Positions 45,983 to 57,839 of a DNA stretch of 64,000 bases are shown here, in pieces (the stretch's first letter is position 1; each line of letters opens with the position of its first letter). The notes beneath the pieces were generated by a model. It saw nothing but the letters and a program-made list of their open reading frames with translations. It searched no databases and was not told the DNA's origin. The translations under genes and the position numbers were made by a program. The stretch is from Labyrinthula sp. Ha (taxonomy: Eukaryota; Sar; Bigyra; Labyrinthulida; Labyrinthulaceae), in contig JAALGZ010000015.1 of assembly GCA_015227615.1 (NCBI GenBank), positions 645,001 through 709,000 on the forward strand. Reading direction: 5' to 3'.

Positions 45983-47185
45983 TTATTCATCGAGATCAAG
46001 AGTTGGAGCAAGTAAAGCCCAAGTATAAACACCTCCTGTGAGTACGACGCCAATAAACTTGCTCCATTGATTTCCACTTTCCAGACCTTCTGAACCAATT
46101 TCACCCCAATTTGTGGAAAGCATTACAGAGTAGAAGGAAGCAAACAGCATGATGAGATTAAAAAAGGTTGCTTCTTCAGTTTTTTCTTCTTTTTCTTCAA
46201 CCTTAGCTTCTTCCAAAAGTTGTTCCTTTAAATCTGTCTTCTTCTCATCTGTTTCAATAAAGAAAGAACTGGTAGAAAAAGTAGTATAAAGTAAAGAGAG
46301 AAAAGTTAAAATGAGACTTGTATAAAACTCAAAATTTTCATTTTCGGGATTATCTTCATCTTTTACTCGCAAAGAACTCCATAAGGAAAATACAGAGTAC
46401 AGTGATACAACAGAAGATGTAAAAAACTCGTCTTCTACTTCAGAGGAAAGATTTGATCTGACAAGTCCAAAACTTGTGTAAACAACACAAAATAGAAAAG
46501 TTGAGAAACAAAACAACAAGTTTTTATCAAAGCCATGTCCAGTAAACGTATACGTTAAGTATCCGAAACCAGCGATAGCCGTTAAAAAAAGAAAAATTGC
46601 AAAAACATTTAACGCATAAATTGCGGTCGTGGATTCATCATCGAAATTATCAGAAAGGGAAAAAGCAAATCCGAGAAAGACAAGAACTTGAAACAAAACA
46701 AATAGAACTGCACCAACTCGAGTAAGTATTCTCGGTACAATAGCGTCAAACCACCAATATGGTAAAAAAAAGAATACAGTGAAAAGAGCTAAAAGAAGCA
46801 AAATTTTTACACCCCAGTAATTAGTTTGAACTGGAAGTTCTGATCCAGAGATGTTAAAAATTGTGAGGGTAAAGAAGAAGGATGCACTCACCCAACCAAG
46901 TTTATTCACAGCAATGTTTGTCATTAGATCTATACAATGAGGTTTTGCTGTATCACAATAGTTCCATGAAGATAATCGTTTCATCCAGTGTTCGTCGAAT
47001 ATACATCTATTTCTGGTTAAGTAAATTTGAAAAAAGAAGAGTAAAGCGAATAAGCTAAAGTTGATAAATTTGGATGTTCGAAAGGATACATTCACACTTC
47101 CACATGATTTTAAGCAATTTACTGCAGAAAAACAGCATGTCATACTTTGGCAACACATTGAAACTGCAGAAAAGATTGCACCCAT
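45983..47185 (-). CDS. Serinc / TMS1-family membrane protein
   Basis: 400 residues, no intron, about ten to eleven membrane spans. The family start is clear: MGAIFSAVSMCCQSMTCCFSAVNC, a Cys-rich first helix like that of SERINC. So are the YWWFDAIVPRILTRVGAVLFVLFQ region and the C-terminal WSKFIGV...GGVYTWALLAPTLDLD. Between the last spans is a cytosolic loop very rich in Glu and Lys (about 310-345). Serinc proteins scramble or carry phospholipids and were named for incorporating serine into membrane lipids. That would fit loosely with the phosphatidylserine decarboxylase elsewhere in the window, but the two are not linked. GCATTACT lies 55 nt before the ATG. Confidence 0.93.
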   Translation of the reverse strand: MGAIFSAVSMCCQSMTCCFSAVNCLKSCGSVNVSFRTSKFINFSLFALLFFFQIYLTRNRCIFDEHWMKRLSSWNYCDTAKPHCIDLMTNIAVNKLGWVSASFFFTLTIFNISGSELPVQTNYWGVKILLLLALFTVFFFLPYWWFDAIVPRILTRVGAVLFVLFQVLVFLGFAFSLSDNFDDESTTAIYALNVFAIFLFLTAIAGFGYLTYTFTGHGFDKNLLFCFSTFLFCVVYTSFGLVRSNLSSEVEDEFFTSSVVSLYSVFSLWSSLRVKDEDNPENENFEFYTSLILTFLSLLYTTFSTSSFFIETDEKKTDLKEQLLEEAKVEEKEEKTEEATFFNLIMLFASFYSVMLSTNWGEIGSEGLESGNQWSKFIGVVLTGGVYTWALLAPTLDLDE

Positions 47186-50100
47186 ATTGATTTGGCTACT
47201 TGCTCTATGAATTTTTTGAATTTCTGTTTTGTAGTAATGCTATATTGCATTGTGCTCACCGAGTGCATATTTTGTGATTCACTTATATTGAGGTACAATT
47301 TGACGTTTGGAAATATTTAGAGCAATATAAATAAATATTTCCATAAAGTCCCTTTATTCTTAATTAGGTGAATATACAATCTGACATCATATGCATCCCC
47401 ATTGCGCATGGAAACTCCACTCGGCACCTTAGATTACTACATTCCTCTGTTATCGTAGAGACAAACAAATAAACAGCCTTATAGTTCATTGTTTATTAAA
47501 GAAAAATGGCTGTAGGTTCAGAATGAAGCTTAAATGGAAAATTATCAAAGTCATTATGCCTCCATGTCAAGTATTTATTCTAGTGCAAAAATCTTATTAG
47601 CCTTTGGGCATCCTCTAGCAGGTTTAACCTGTGGGTTATCCACATTAGAATTCTAAGCATTAACTGGCAACGTAGAATATTTGGGTCTGATTTTGTGTTC
47701 CAGAAATATGATTTTATAGTATATTTTATAGCTTTCATTTTAACACTAAGGCTCCTATGTTTTTATAGAGGGATGGTTTGAAGCGTCAAGGCTAACATTT
47801 CACTCATTAGTTGCTACCTTAACTTTGACTCGATGTTCCGTTGTATCAGCAATAAGTTATTTAACTAAAACTGTAAATAAATAACGATTTATATTTGCAC
47901 TTTACTTCATATTTATATTGGTCAGAATATTGACATATTATAGAGGTAAAAACAATGACTAAAACCATCTTCTCTCTTAAAACTTAGAATCAATAACACA
48001 ACCACATCATAAACAAATTTATTTCGTGTTTCATTATGCTTATTTATAGACATAATTCGACAATATTTTGATGTTTTATGATCAGATAAGAATTTTTTTT
48101 TCACATAAGCTTGTGACCTCAAAAGGCATTTCTAAGAACCTAAAAGTTTTTATGCAGACTGATGGTAACTTCAATTGGTCTTTTAACCAATTATTTCCCA
48201 CTATGATGAGAGTAAACATTTTAAGTATTAATTCCCTATTACCATAAATTATTTTTTTGAAACTGTATTTAAATTAAAGTGAAAAAGTTACTGTGTTAGG
48301 GCTTCGTGTACTATGCTTCTATTTTAAAGTGCAACGTTATCTTTCTTCTTTTCGTAAGACTGGATCACGCTAACTAGTATGTATAGTAATGTGAATATGA
48401 AAATCGATGAATGAATTTTTTATAATTTTATCAAAGGTTTTGATCCTCATCTGGAAATCTGGTTGCTCATAAACTCAAGAAGTAAACTTTTAATGAAACT
48501 TTTCAGATGATCTTTGTGGAAAACCCAAATAGTCATACTGAAGCTTTATCCAGAATTTTTGAAAATACATTTTTCTATAAGAAAGCAAAATCAAAAAAAA
48601 TATATGAAGGTGAATTATTCAATCAAGATTATTAATCCTCCTTCATAGGACAACCGTTAAACAGCATATGTAACCTGAACCTGGTCAGAAGATGAGTGTT
48701 TTCAATATAAATGCACTAACAAAACAAAAATAGTTTATTGCAAACACTTCACCTGCCATTAGTAAGGTATAAATGTGAACATTCTGGTTCGATATTTTCC
48801 AGCATAAAAATGGTAAAGAAGCCTAATGTATTATTCAAATCACTGAACCGATAACGAATTCCTACGTCTAGAAAATACTTTCGATCATCAAACGATCAAA
48901 GTTATAAGATTCTCTTTAAGAGTTTCATTCGAAAATATAAAGGTCATTGGACAGTTGTGAAAATTTACGCACATAAACAAGATACTTCAAAGAAATATAA
49001 CTATGGTTCAAATTTGAAATATGTTTATCTATTGGATATTACAGGTTTGACAAGATACTTTTGCTTAATTGACACTTACTGCAACCCACATCTTCATCTA
49101 AAACTAATAAATGTGCTCAATGGAGCTATATACCGGAATCTTACCTCACTTGTAAGGCAGGTTTAACAGTTACTCTTAATATGCATACATCGTAAACCAC
49201 GTTTCTTCAAAAAGAGCTAATCCAATCCGTCAAGAATTCTGCACTCGTCAATGAAAACAGTGCACACATGCACAGATTGTTGCTAGCCTTCAGTAGGGCG
49301 GGGGTTTTGTTTCTAGTTATCCCTTTACGAAAAGAAATATTCATTAACTTCATTGTCTTATGTATTCTCGTGCTGACCCCTCTAACTTAGTTGTAAATCT
49401 TCTTTAACATGTTTTTTTTGAGTTAGGGTTCGCTTTATTTTACCAGGCAGAGATGAGGAAATAATGTACATCGATAAACATATGATATCGAGTTCCACCA
49501 TGAGATGTAAGATTAATGATAATTCTATTGTGAGTTACTAGGGTATCTAGAAAGTGTCTAGACTTAATATCCTATCTCTTGTTCTGCTATAGCCATTCTT
49601 CTAACTGTTTGTATTGTTCTCACAAAGACATCGGCTTCGTAGCTACTAACTTTGCACTTTAAACTTGAACAATTGTTTCCTGGCCAAAGAAACAGACTAG
49701 GCCTCTTAGGTATATTTTAAGCATGGTATTAGTTCTTGGTTTTGAGTCATAAGTAATCCGAAGTGCTTATAAAAAATCTTATCAGAATAAATACATCAAA
49801 ATTAATACACTATATGTTTTGCTCCTATTAAGTTCCGTCTCAAGGAGAACATTGACCAAGCATTCTTCGCTATTTGGTTCTTACCTTTTCGATTGGTAAA
49901 GATAACCTAACAAACTTATGACGTCGCCAAGAAGCAAGGTCTATAAAAATAGTCTCAGTATGCGACGTATATGTTCTTAAAGGGCTCTTCATAAGTAAGT
50001 GTACCGTTTGATACTGTTTTTAATAATTTTAAAGTTTTTAATTGAATAAAAGGCAAGTCAAGCTCCACCATTGTTATGTGATGCTTAGTATATATAGTAG

Positions 50101-51412
50101 AGGTAGGTAGTTAACTAGTTATAATGCCTTAACTTATTTTGGGCAACAGCCTAATTATTAAACATGTTCTGCAACAGGTAATTTTCTCAAATACAACAAG
50201 TTTAGAAATTTCTCTAGGAGAATACCAGCCCGTTTGAAGAATTCCTAAATAGCTCTATAGTTATGTGTAGATAAACATTTATAGCAGGTATATAGTTAGC
50301 ACTTAGTTAGAATACTATGTAGCACTCTAGGGGATCATCCCCTTATGTAAGAATTTCGGAAAGTAAATATTAAGTTATACTAACAAATACAAGAAACAAA
50401 AGTAGAAAAGCAATTTTTGTGAAGTAAACCAAGTTACTAGCATGTTTTTTTGAAACAAGAAAACAGATTAATGTCACACGGAAAACTAACCACATAGGGA
50501 CACAGCGCATCGGGAGTTACATTAGGTTAATCAAAAAACGTTAAAACTTCTTCCAGCATTATATCCGACAAATGGGTTTTTAGTCAACGATCAAAAGACA
50601 CTGACTAGTCTACGAGGCTGAATTCCATACATCTAATATCTCTTGACACTCAAATGACTCTAATTAACATATGCAAAAGATATACAGCCCATAATTTCAC
50701 CACAAACAACATTATGAAAACACTTGAACCTTTATTTCATTTAATTTGTGCTAAATGTTGGTACTTAGGCATCATTAACTCTCCTGCAGTTAGTAAAGAC
50801 CTAGAGATTTGAAAATACAATAAGCATTCATAAGATATTTAAAACCTGGAAATATGTAGCAAACGATTAAATAAGTGAAATACAGTTAACCTTTAAGGCA
50901 AGTGTTACTGAGTGAGCCAATTAAAAGGCGTAAACCAATTTTATTTCAAAGGTACATAGCTTAGATAAAATAAAGTAAGTCAATCTATGATATATTAATA
51001 ATCGAGAAAAGCTGCTAAACCTTAATTTAATACTTCATTCTATTTGTCCCACACTGAATTTTACCTGAGCAAGTAAGCTAGTTGTCATCAGATATCAAAC
51101 AACTAAAAAAGAATTCATCTTATTCATAGTTCAATTCGTAACAATTAAGAAGTTATTCAATGCAAACACCTCCAAACATGGGAAAAGAGTACGAAATGAC
51201 AATTCCCGTATATTTGCAATTAACTCCTTTTTTGGGCAGGTATTGCAGAAAGAAACGAATATATTTGATCGACTCTTCCTTACAAAAAACCAGAAATAGC
51301 TGTTCGATTGGCCATATGGCCCATACTGAGTACGCTGTATGTCCGTTGAAAAAAAAGGTGAATACAAACTACTCTTGAAAAATAAACCAAACTATCTGTA
51401 TAACACAGTATC
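47186..51412. other. gene-free stretch
   Basis: 4.2 kb without a supported gene, apart from the Serinc promoter region at the left. A frame open from about 48870 to 49168 is Lys/Tyr-rich and somewhat protein-like but unrecognised. A 72-codon frame at 51160-51378, just before the next gene, could be a small gene or an upstream exon; I cannot support it. Confidence 0.4.
47233..47240 (-). promoter_or_regulatory. candidate initiator GCATTACT of Serinc
   Basis: Read on the minus strand, it begins 55 nt before the ATG at 47185, which would give a 5' leader of about 50 nt. Confidence 0.35.
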
Positions 51413-52297
51413 ATGGGAGGACACCTAAGTTCATCTGTTCAGTATCATAAAGATGAAATTATTTACCCAGCGTTCATTCATTCAGAATTTACTCTGTTGA
51501 AGTTGAGAAAGTTCTTGTTGTGGAGCTCTGTATTTTGTCTTGCACTCGAACTAGCGTTGTTCATTAACCTTGAACTGGACTTAGATCTTGGAATGGAATA
51601 CTTGGTTTCTCTACCCTTTTATGCTGCTCTCTTTCAAATATTTCTCTTGGTATGTGCTGTGAAGTCATCCTCTAAGATCTTGGACATGGAGAACAACTTG
51701 CAGGAGAAGCATAAGACCTTGAATCCGCACGATTTTCAGCTTAATGTTGAAACTCTTCATGATATCGATAGAATTGACCAAACTTTGACAAAAACTGAGA
51801 TTCTCACACTTAGACTCTTCACAATAAGCTCAAGTTTGTCCCTCTTAGCTCTTGGATATGAAATCTTTGCTCTATTTTTTTCTGATATTGCTGACCTTGA
51901 TGACACTGAGTTAACCAGATTTGGATCTTTCGGTGTGCAAGTGATCTTATTTGTGGGATCCATGGTAACTCTTTTTACGAGTACGCTAAAAATCTCCCTT
52001 CATGACATTCCCCTGTTGTATCTAGTGGTCGCTATATTCCTTGGTCTTAATATTGTGGTTGCGGAGAAACTTGATGAGAATCATTTAGCCGGATTTGAGT
52101 TTCTGGATATTCCTGAGAATGCAACAAGTGTTGACTTTGACAGTATCGATATTTTAGCATTTGACGTTCAACTTGGTGTTGCTGCCGGCGCTGTGCTTGT
52201 TAGTTTCTTAATGGCGCATCTACTAGTAGTCATTCGCTCCAGTTTATATTATAAATGTAGAAAGCCACTAATGAGGTTGTTGTCTAATGCGAGTTAG
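51413..52297 (+). CDS. unknown multispan membrane protein, 294 residues
   Basis: An intronless frame with about six to seven hydrophobic spans (about 35-52, 63-83, 130-153, 172-190, 198-213 and 252-275). Acidic loops follow several of them (LELDLDLGMEY, DIADLDDTELTRF, DSIDILAFDVQ). The N-terminus MGGHLSSS has the Gly2 and Ser6 of a possible N-myristoylation site. I do not recognise the family. General features, paired hydrophobic helices and a central amphipathic segment (NPHDFQLNVETLHDIDRIDQT), fit a small transporter or a membrane organiser. Convergent with the HMG-box gene, 21 bp apart. Confidence 0.75.
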   Translation: MGGHLSSSVQYHKDEIIYPAFIHSEFTLLKLRKFLLWSSVFCLALELALFINLELDLDLGMEYLVSLPFYAALFQIFLLVCAVKSSSKILDMENNLQEKHKTLNPHDFQLNVETLHDIDRIDQTLTKTEILTLRLFTISSSLSLLALGYEIFALFFSDIADLDDTELTRFGSFGVQVILFVGSMVTLFTSTLKISLHDIPLLYLVVAIFLGLNIVVAEKLDENHLAGFEFLDIPENATSVDFDSIDILAFDVQLGVAAGAVLVSFLMAHLLVVIRSSLYYKCRKPLMRLLSNAS

Positions 52298-52318
52298 AGC
52301 CTGTGTATGACCAGACCG

Positions 52319-52597
52319 TTATTTAGAAGTTGGATTTTCTTTTTTCTGGGCCTTTCTTTCTTCGTACTCCTTTTTCTCTAAAATATACCGCTTCCTATCC
52401 TCATCTTCTAGCATCTTGTATTGATTTCTTGTCTCTTCATCCAAGTCCACCCACTCGTACGACATCAGCCTTGTTGCGTCCAAGGAAGACAACTCAGGCT
52501 GTGTAGCTTTTAATAAGGGCCTTCTATGCTTTGCATAAAATTTGAATGCCAGGAGTGGCTTCTTCGGAGGCTTTCTATCACTCTTTTGCTTCGGCAT
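52319..52597 (-). CDS. single HMG-box protein
   Basis: 92 residues, almost entirely one HMG box: KPPKKPLLAFKFYAKHRRPLLKA, then the second and third helices with MSYEWVDLDEETRNQYKMLEDEDRKRYILEKKEYE. The conserved P-x-x-A-F-x-x-F/Y start, the W in helix 2 and the YxxxxxxDxxRY pattern are present. It is probably a non-sequence-specific chromatin architectural protein acting in the nucleus. Unlike animal HMGB it lacks an acidic tail; the end is basic. It shares a 109-bp divergent promoter with the MogA fusion. Confidence 0.88.
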   Translation of the reverse strand: MPKQKSDRKPPKKPLLAFKFYAKHRRPLLKATQPELSSLDATRLMSYEWVDLDEETRNQYKMLEDEDRKRYILEKKEYEERKAQKKENPTSK

Positions 52598-52678
52598 TTT
52601 ACTTTTATTCTTCTTTTCTATCTACTCTATTTAACAGCTATGTGTTCGTTTACTTCTATTGACCGTTTAGCTTTATTG

Positions 52679-52692
52679 TTAACGGCATATCG
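52679..52692 (+). promoter_or_regulatory. TTAACGGCATATCG element before MogA
   Basis: Begins exactly 28 nt before the ATG at 52707, the same spacing as the matching element before the RibD-C gene at 36779. Confidence 0.5.
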
Positions 52693-52706
52693 TGAGAAAC
52701 CAGGTT

Positions 52707-53668
52707 ATGGAGAACAACGAAAAGATAGAAGCATTTGTTTATCGAAAATTAAGGGACCATTTAGAGACAAATGGTACTGTTCAGAACATAAAATTAATGA
52801 ATTTGGCTGGGTTTTGCCGAAACTGTTTGGCCAAATGGTATTTTATGGGAGCAGCAGAGCTTGGTGTCTCTCTAACATATGAGGATGCCCTGAAGAAAGT
52901 TTATGGGATGGATTACAAGGAATATAAGAAACAATATCAAACAAAAGCATCCCCCGAAGACCTTCAAAATTATAAGAATCTCACATCTCACCACTCGCAG
53001 CACCTTCCACTTGACAAGATAAAAGAGATGATGATAGAGAACTTGCAAAACAATGCGAGAGTGGTACCAAGTGATGTCTGTTGCGAGCCGATGGATGGTA
53101 TCTCTTCAATCCAAGGATCAACCACAGGAAAAGTTCATAAATCTATGGATTTGACCTTAGCAGTACTAACTGTTAGTGATAGGGCTTCGAAAGGTGAGTA
53201 CTTAGACTTATCTGGTCCACTTATCTTTGATACTTTGCCCAAGTCACATAAGTTGTGTACAGAGAGGTTCTATTCTATTTGCGCAGATGAAAAACTTCTT
53301 ATAAAGGAAAAGCTCGATTTTTTATGTGACCAACTGAAAAATTCTACGGACAAAGGATTCAAATTGTTGTTTACTACTGGTGGAACTGGTGATTCAAAGT
53401 TCTCTGTTTATCTTTAGGACTAGCTAGACGGGATGTCACACCAGAAGCTACAAAAGAGTTTATAGATATAGAGGTTAAAGGAATATCAGAACAGCTAAGA
53501 AGAGAAACAGCTAAATTTGAACCTCTTGCCTACCTTTCCCGAGGAATATCAGGATTAAAAGATCACATATTAATAATAAATCTTCCTGGTAGACCCCAAG
53601 CTGTGCTGCAATATATTAATGTGCTTTCGCCTATGCTTAAGGATATTGAATCAATGTTGAAGAAATGA
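52707..53668 (+). CDS. DUF1244 - molybdopterin adenylyltransferase (MogA/Cnx1G) fusion
   Basis: Exons 52707-53388 and 53418-53668 (29-nt intron splitting the last Gly codon of TTGGTG) give 310 residues. Residues about 2-90 are a DUF1244 domain of the kind found as a small stand-alone protein in proteobacteria: VQNIKLMNLAGFCRNCLAKWY, with Cys37 and Cys40, and VYGMDYKEYK. Residues about 148-310 are a MogA/gephyrin-G domain: LAVLTVSDRASKGE, DLSGP, the TTGGTG loop (223-228), and LARRDVTPEAT after splicing. MogA adenylylates molybdopterin before molybdenum insertion. Joining the two suggests a shared task, which is inference. A linker of about 55 residues separates them. Convergent with RsfS, 1 bp between stops. 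Confidence 0.85.
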
Positions 53669-53669
53669 C

Positions 53670-54227
53670 TTATGCAACATAGAGGGAGTAATCAGACTCA
53701 GGTTTCCAGCGATCTTCAGTAGATGAAATCTCTCGAGCGTCTTTCGTGTGAAGTTTTATTATTGTGGAACCGAGATCAACAACTAATATGTCTTGTGATA
53801 GATTAACTCCTGCAAGCTTTTTAGGGTTTTCTGACTCAGGTAATTTGATTCCTCTTTCCTTAAAACTTGCTCGAATATTCTTGCTCAGTCGAACTAGATG
53901 CTTTGAAGACAAACCAGTTGCAAATATCATATGCTGTGCAATGTTAGTTTTATTCGATACGTCGTAAGTATTAATTTCAGAAGCTCTATTATTTTTCAGA
54001 ACCGTTTCTATTTCAGCAATGGTTAAGTCTTTTCCAGGAATAACATCGATCTTTTTTGCTGTATTCGTGAGCCTGCCCTCTCTTGTATCTACAACTTCGG
54101 TATTTGTACTCAAAACATTAGTACCCAAGATGTCCTTAGCTTTTTCAGCAGGAGGAACCCAAGTCCAGCCACTGCCACTTGAAAACAATCGTCGTATGTT
54201 CTTTATGTATGGCCCAATTGGTTGCAT
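53670..54227 (-). CDS. ribosomal silencing factor RsfS/Iojap (MALSU1-like), mitochondrial
   Basis: 185 residues, no intron. An N-terminal basic segment (YIKNIRRLFSSGSGW) looks like a mitochondrial presequence. From about residue 70 the RsfS domain follows: LTIAEIETVLKNNRASEINTYDVS, then AQHMIFATGLSSKHLVRLSKNI, and ILVVDLGSTIIKLHTKDAREI. The last stretch matches the family's W-x-x-x-D-x-x-D-x-V-V-H-x-F part; Trp is absent, and the D-x-G-S-T-I-I-K-L-H form is well within family variation. Members bind uL14 on the large ribosomal subunit and block or time subunit joining. Here the target is most likely the mitochondrial or, less likely, a plastid ribosome. Confidence 0.87.
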   Translation of the reverse strand: MQPIGPYIKNIRRLFSSGSGWTWVPPAEKAKDILGTNVLSTNTEVVDTREGRLTNTAKKIDVIPGKDLTIAEIETVLKNNRASEINTYDVSNKTNIAQHMIFATGLSSKHLVRLSKNIRASFKERGIKLPESENPKKLAGVNLSQDILVVDLGSTIIKLHTKDAREISSTEDRWKPESDYSLYVA

Positions 54228-57200
54228 TTTCTATTGAATAAACTAGAGTAATGTTATACTGTGTTTAATAATAAATTTTCGGGTACCAACCGTTAAAGGA
54301 GCTATCTATCAAGAATCATGACGATCATTAAGAACAAATTCTTCACAGAAGAATAATGCACAGAAAAAAAATATATGAACTATGGGGTTTAATTTTTAAA
54401 CAAGTTCATAATCTTTGCTTATGGACTAAAGTTAACTAGATATTTTCTTCCAAAGTTTCTGCTTATTAAATCCTGTAACGATAGGATACATATGCTTTGA
54501 ACTCAGCATGGTTAACGACGCATAAGTGTATATACCTAGTTAATTGTTTTAAATTCATAATATTTGAAATGGATAAAAAAATTAGTTACTTTTTCGGAAG
54601 TTGGAGAACAACCTCAACAAAATTTTAAAGAGTAGGTTAGAGTTACTGTTCTCGTTACTAATGTAGTGACAGTTCACAAACCGTACCGAATAGTGTTTTA
54701 TTTTCACAATTCCAATGACTAGTGAAATTTGGTGGGTTTTAGCCTCCTAAATTTTAATTATCGCCACATAAGCGCCCGATATCAAGGTGATAATAATTAT
54801 CATCAGATCAAGTGATCTAGACTCTTTTTTTCTCTTATTATCCTTCATAATTATGATTGAAAGTATGTTTTTAGAACAAAAAGACACAGTACATCTAAAT
54901 TAAAGTATATTGCAAAAGGAGTCCCAGTGGGGAAAACTAAGATGTATATTGAATGTGTTTAGTTATATTGGCAAACTTTTACGGTTTCGGATCTTCTCTT
55001 TTTAATTCCAGGATGGTGACTCTAGCTAGAAAATAATTGCTGAATTGACCATTTGTTTTTCTGTTGATTAAGGTGTCGCTTTTCAAAGTGAGTTTGATAA
55101 TTGTTATATTCATGGCTCTTGTCTTCTATATCACTTAACGCTTAGGATGTAATTACACCAGATTTTCACTAAATGGCTATTGCAACAATAGATAACAAAA
55201 GTTATTACGATTTTTCAACAAGCTAGAAGCCAAGAAGACTATCTGTAGGTAAGAATGAAGTTTAATTGAACCTTTTACCCACAGATAATTCAAGTAATGT
55301 ATACTAGTCTGTCTTTGCATCAACTGCACTATTTACAAGGAAGACCTGATTGAATACTCTACCTTTAAGCACTCTCTTTTCCCAATAAAACAGTTCAAAG
55401 TATAGTTATTTCGGAGGTTTATTATCTTCTGAATAAAATATCTGGGAAAAGAATATTTTTGCACCTAAACCACAGCAATAACAAAAATGTCACTTGCAGA
55501 ATCGGGTTGTACCTTTCTTGTCTCGACGATCTTTTGGAATCTCTAGATAAACTTGTGAATATTATCCACATATAAAATGTTTAATAAAGCTAATTTTGAA
55601 GAATTGAAAAAAGTAAGCGACAGTCTGTATGTGAAATCACATTAAATATACTCGTAGCAGAGTAATAAATAAATCTTTCGTATCGCTAATCATATAAAGG
55701 ACAAAAACGGAAACTCTTACTGGTACCTACAACGATAGTGCTTATCCCTTACTTTGAAACTGACGGTTTTATCAATAAAACTCAGGCCACCGATATTGGA
55801 TTTATTGGGTTTTGGTATAATTCATAGTTCTGAGGTTTGCAGTCAGCTCATTTGATTTAGGTATTCTTTCTTTGACTACATTTTGTTTACTCTGTATAAC
55901 CAGATAGTGCTGCACAGCTTCTTAAAGCCAACTTGCTCTCATTTATTTTATTTCTAGGTGATGATGTTGAAAGAGGTGTCTCTCTTTTCCTCTTCTTTCT
56001 GTAAGCAAGTTTCATCGTGTATCAGCTTGGGTATCTATGAAAACAAAAATCATACATTCTAATCTTTGAATATATCTTCATTAAATACGAATAACCTTTA
56101 ACTTATATAATTAAAATCAAGTTGAAAAAGTCAGAGACTTTATTTTGCTTTGTCCTATTGAACATATATCACCACCTTAAAAAATATTCATGAATGCATT
56201 CAACTGTATATTCCAGTTTTTCTGATTCTTTCTGGCTTCAATATAGTTAGTTTTTAGTCAGTAGGTTCCTGTATAAATTACTATTAGCAACTATCCCAAT
56301 ACAAAATTTTCCTTAAAAATTGACGAAGCCTTTTATTCACACCATTTCAGCATTAAAATATACTATTTTGCGAATATTTCACAACGTTCAAAGTTATACT
56401 TTTCAGTGTCAACCCCATTACAATGCTTCTTTAGACAGATATCATTTGGGTTTAGGTTTGAGAAATATGAATGACTGAACCGGTTGATTTTTTCCCAAGG
56501 CACTATTACTCCTATTTGTAACAGGAAACCACATTTTTCTATATATTATAGTATTAGGTTCTATAGAAAACAAATAGATACTTCCCAAATCAGAATTTTA
56601 TAATCATCTAGAGAATTCAAACATTCTACTGTCCTGTCTACAGTAACTAAAAATGAAGTCTCGCTAGAAGTATATTTGTTTTAATCTTCATACTGGCTTT
56701 ATAAAAACTTAAACCTTAGCTTTTTATTGAGTTCAGGTTTGTAGAATATCAGCAAACGGCCACTACTATAACAAATTATACCATAACAAAATCTTAGAAC
56801 GATGCAACTAGCCAGCAGTGTTTCAATTGTAATTTCCTGGTGGATACATAAAAATCTACTTCGATAACACATCGAGGTCGTTTTCTTCAACTTAAGCCAC
56901 ATTATTAGATCTAGTAAATTCAACACGCCTATGGAAAATTTATATTATGAGCTACTGCTGTTTTATTTGAATTGCACCAAATTTCTAACTATTTGCATTT
57001 GCTTCTCTATTCATGCTGTATGCGAAATAAAGAGAGAATATGAAAAAGAGCAACAGATATGCAAGGAAATAATAGGGGACAAAGTTTTTGCGAAAACCTA
57101 TCTTACCCACCTAAGTTAGGAATCAAAATTTATGTGAAAGTCTTATTCCTGTTTTCTTATAAGAAGTGGGTAATTTTAATAATGGTATCTCTTGATTTCA

Positions 57201-57839
57201 AGTTGTACAAACCTAATTAGTCCTTCAAGAACTTAAGTTTCTTATTTTTTGAGGATATATGTATATATATTGCATTAAAGTTATTTCTTTTTTTTAGTAT
57301 TAATTGAAACCTATCAAATGATACCAGGACATATGACACATGGGCTAAATATCTCAATTATTTTCTTTTGTACCTTTTGACAATAATAGCAAAATTATTC
57401 ACGTGTACCGAGTATGCTCAGATAATTCTCATAATCTGAAATAAATTTATAGAAAAAGAGCTTCATACCAGCTGGATTTATTGGAACAAACAATTTGAGA
57501 TAAATAACCGGGTGAGTTCTTGGCAATAAGTTCGTATTTTAGTATTCATATCTTATTATTACTAATTCCAAAGGCTCTATAGATGAATGGCATAAAGAAA
57601 TGAACAGAAACTCAGTTTTTAAATCTAGTGGACTGAAGTATAGAGTAATTTTACAACCATGAAATTGTGCTTAGATTCCATGCAGGTGGATACTGCGCAT
57701 GGATTATCTAAATAAATCGTCATGATATTTTCTGTGGGTTTTGAATGTTTTCACAATCCAATGAACTGTAGTTGTACCCTATTATAAGATCATATTTACC
57801 TATATGTTTTGGGTATGTTGAATAATATCTGATTAGATT
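54228..57839. other. gene-free stretch
   Basis: 3.6 kb without a supported gene, beginning with the RsfS promoter region. A 62-codon frame at 56931-57119 with a charged end is unrecognised. Confidence 0.45.
54247..54294 (-). promoter_or_regulatory. TAACGG and ACATTACT in the RsfS promoter
   Basis: Read toward RsfS, TTAACGG lies at about 54288-54294 and ACATTACT at 54247-54254, which begins 27 nt before the ATG at 54227. Both motif types recur at other starts in this window. Confidence 0.4.

Noticed and set aside
51160-51378. 72-codon frame just before the membrane protein gene
   Set aside because: No family, no initiator motif, and a similar-length frame runs on the other strand.
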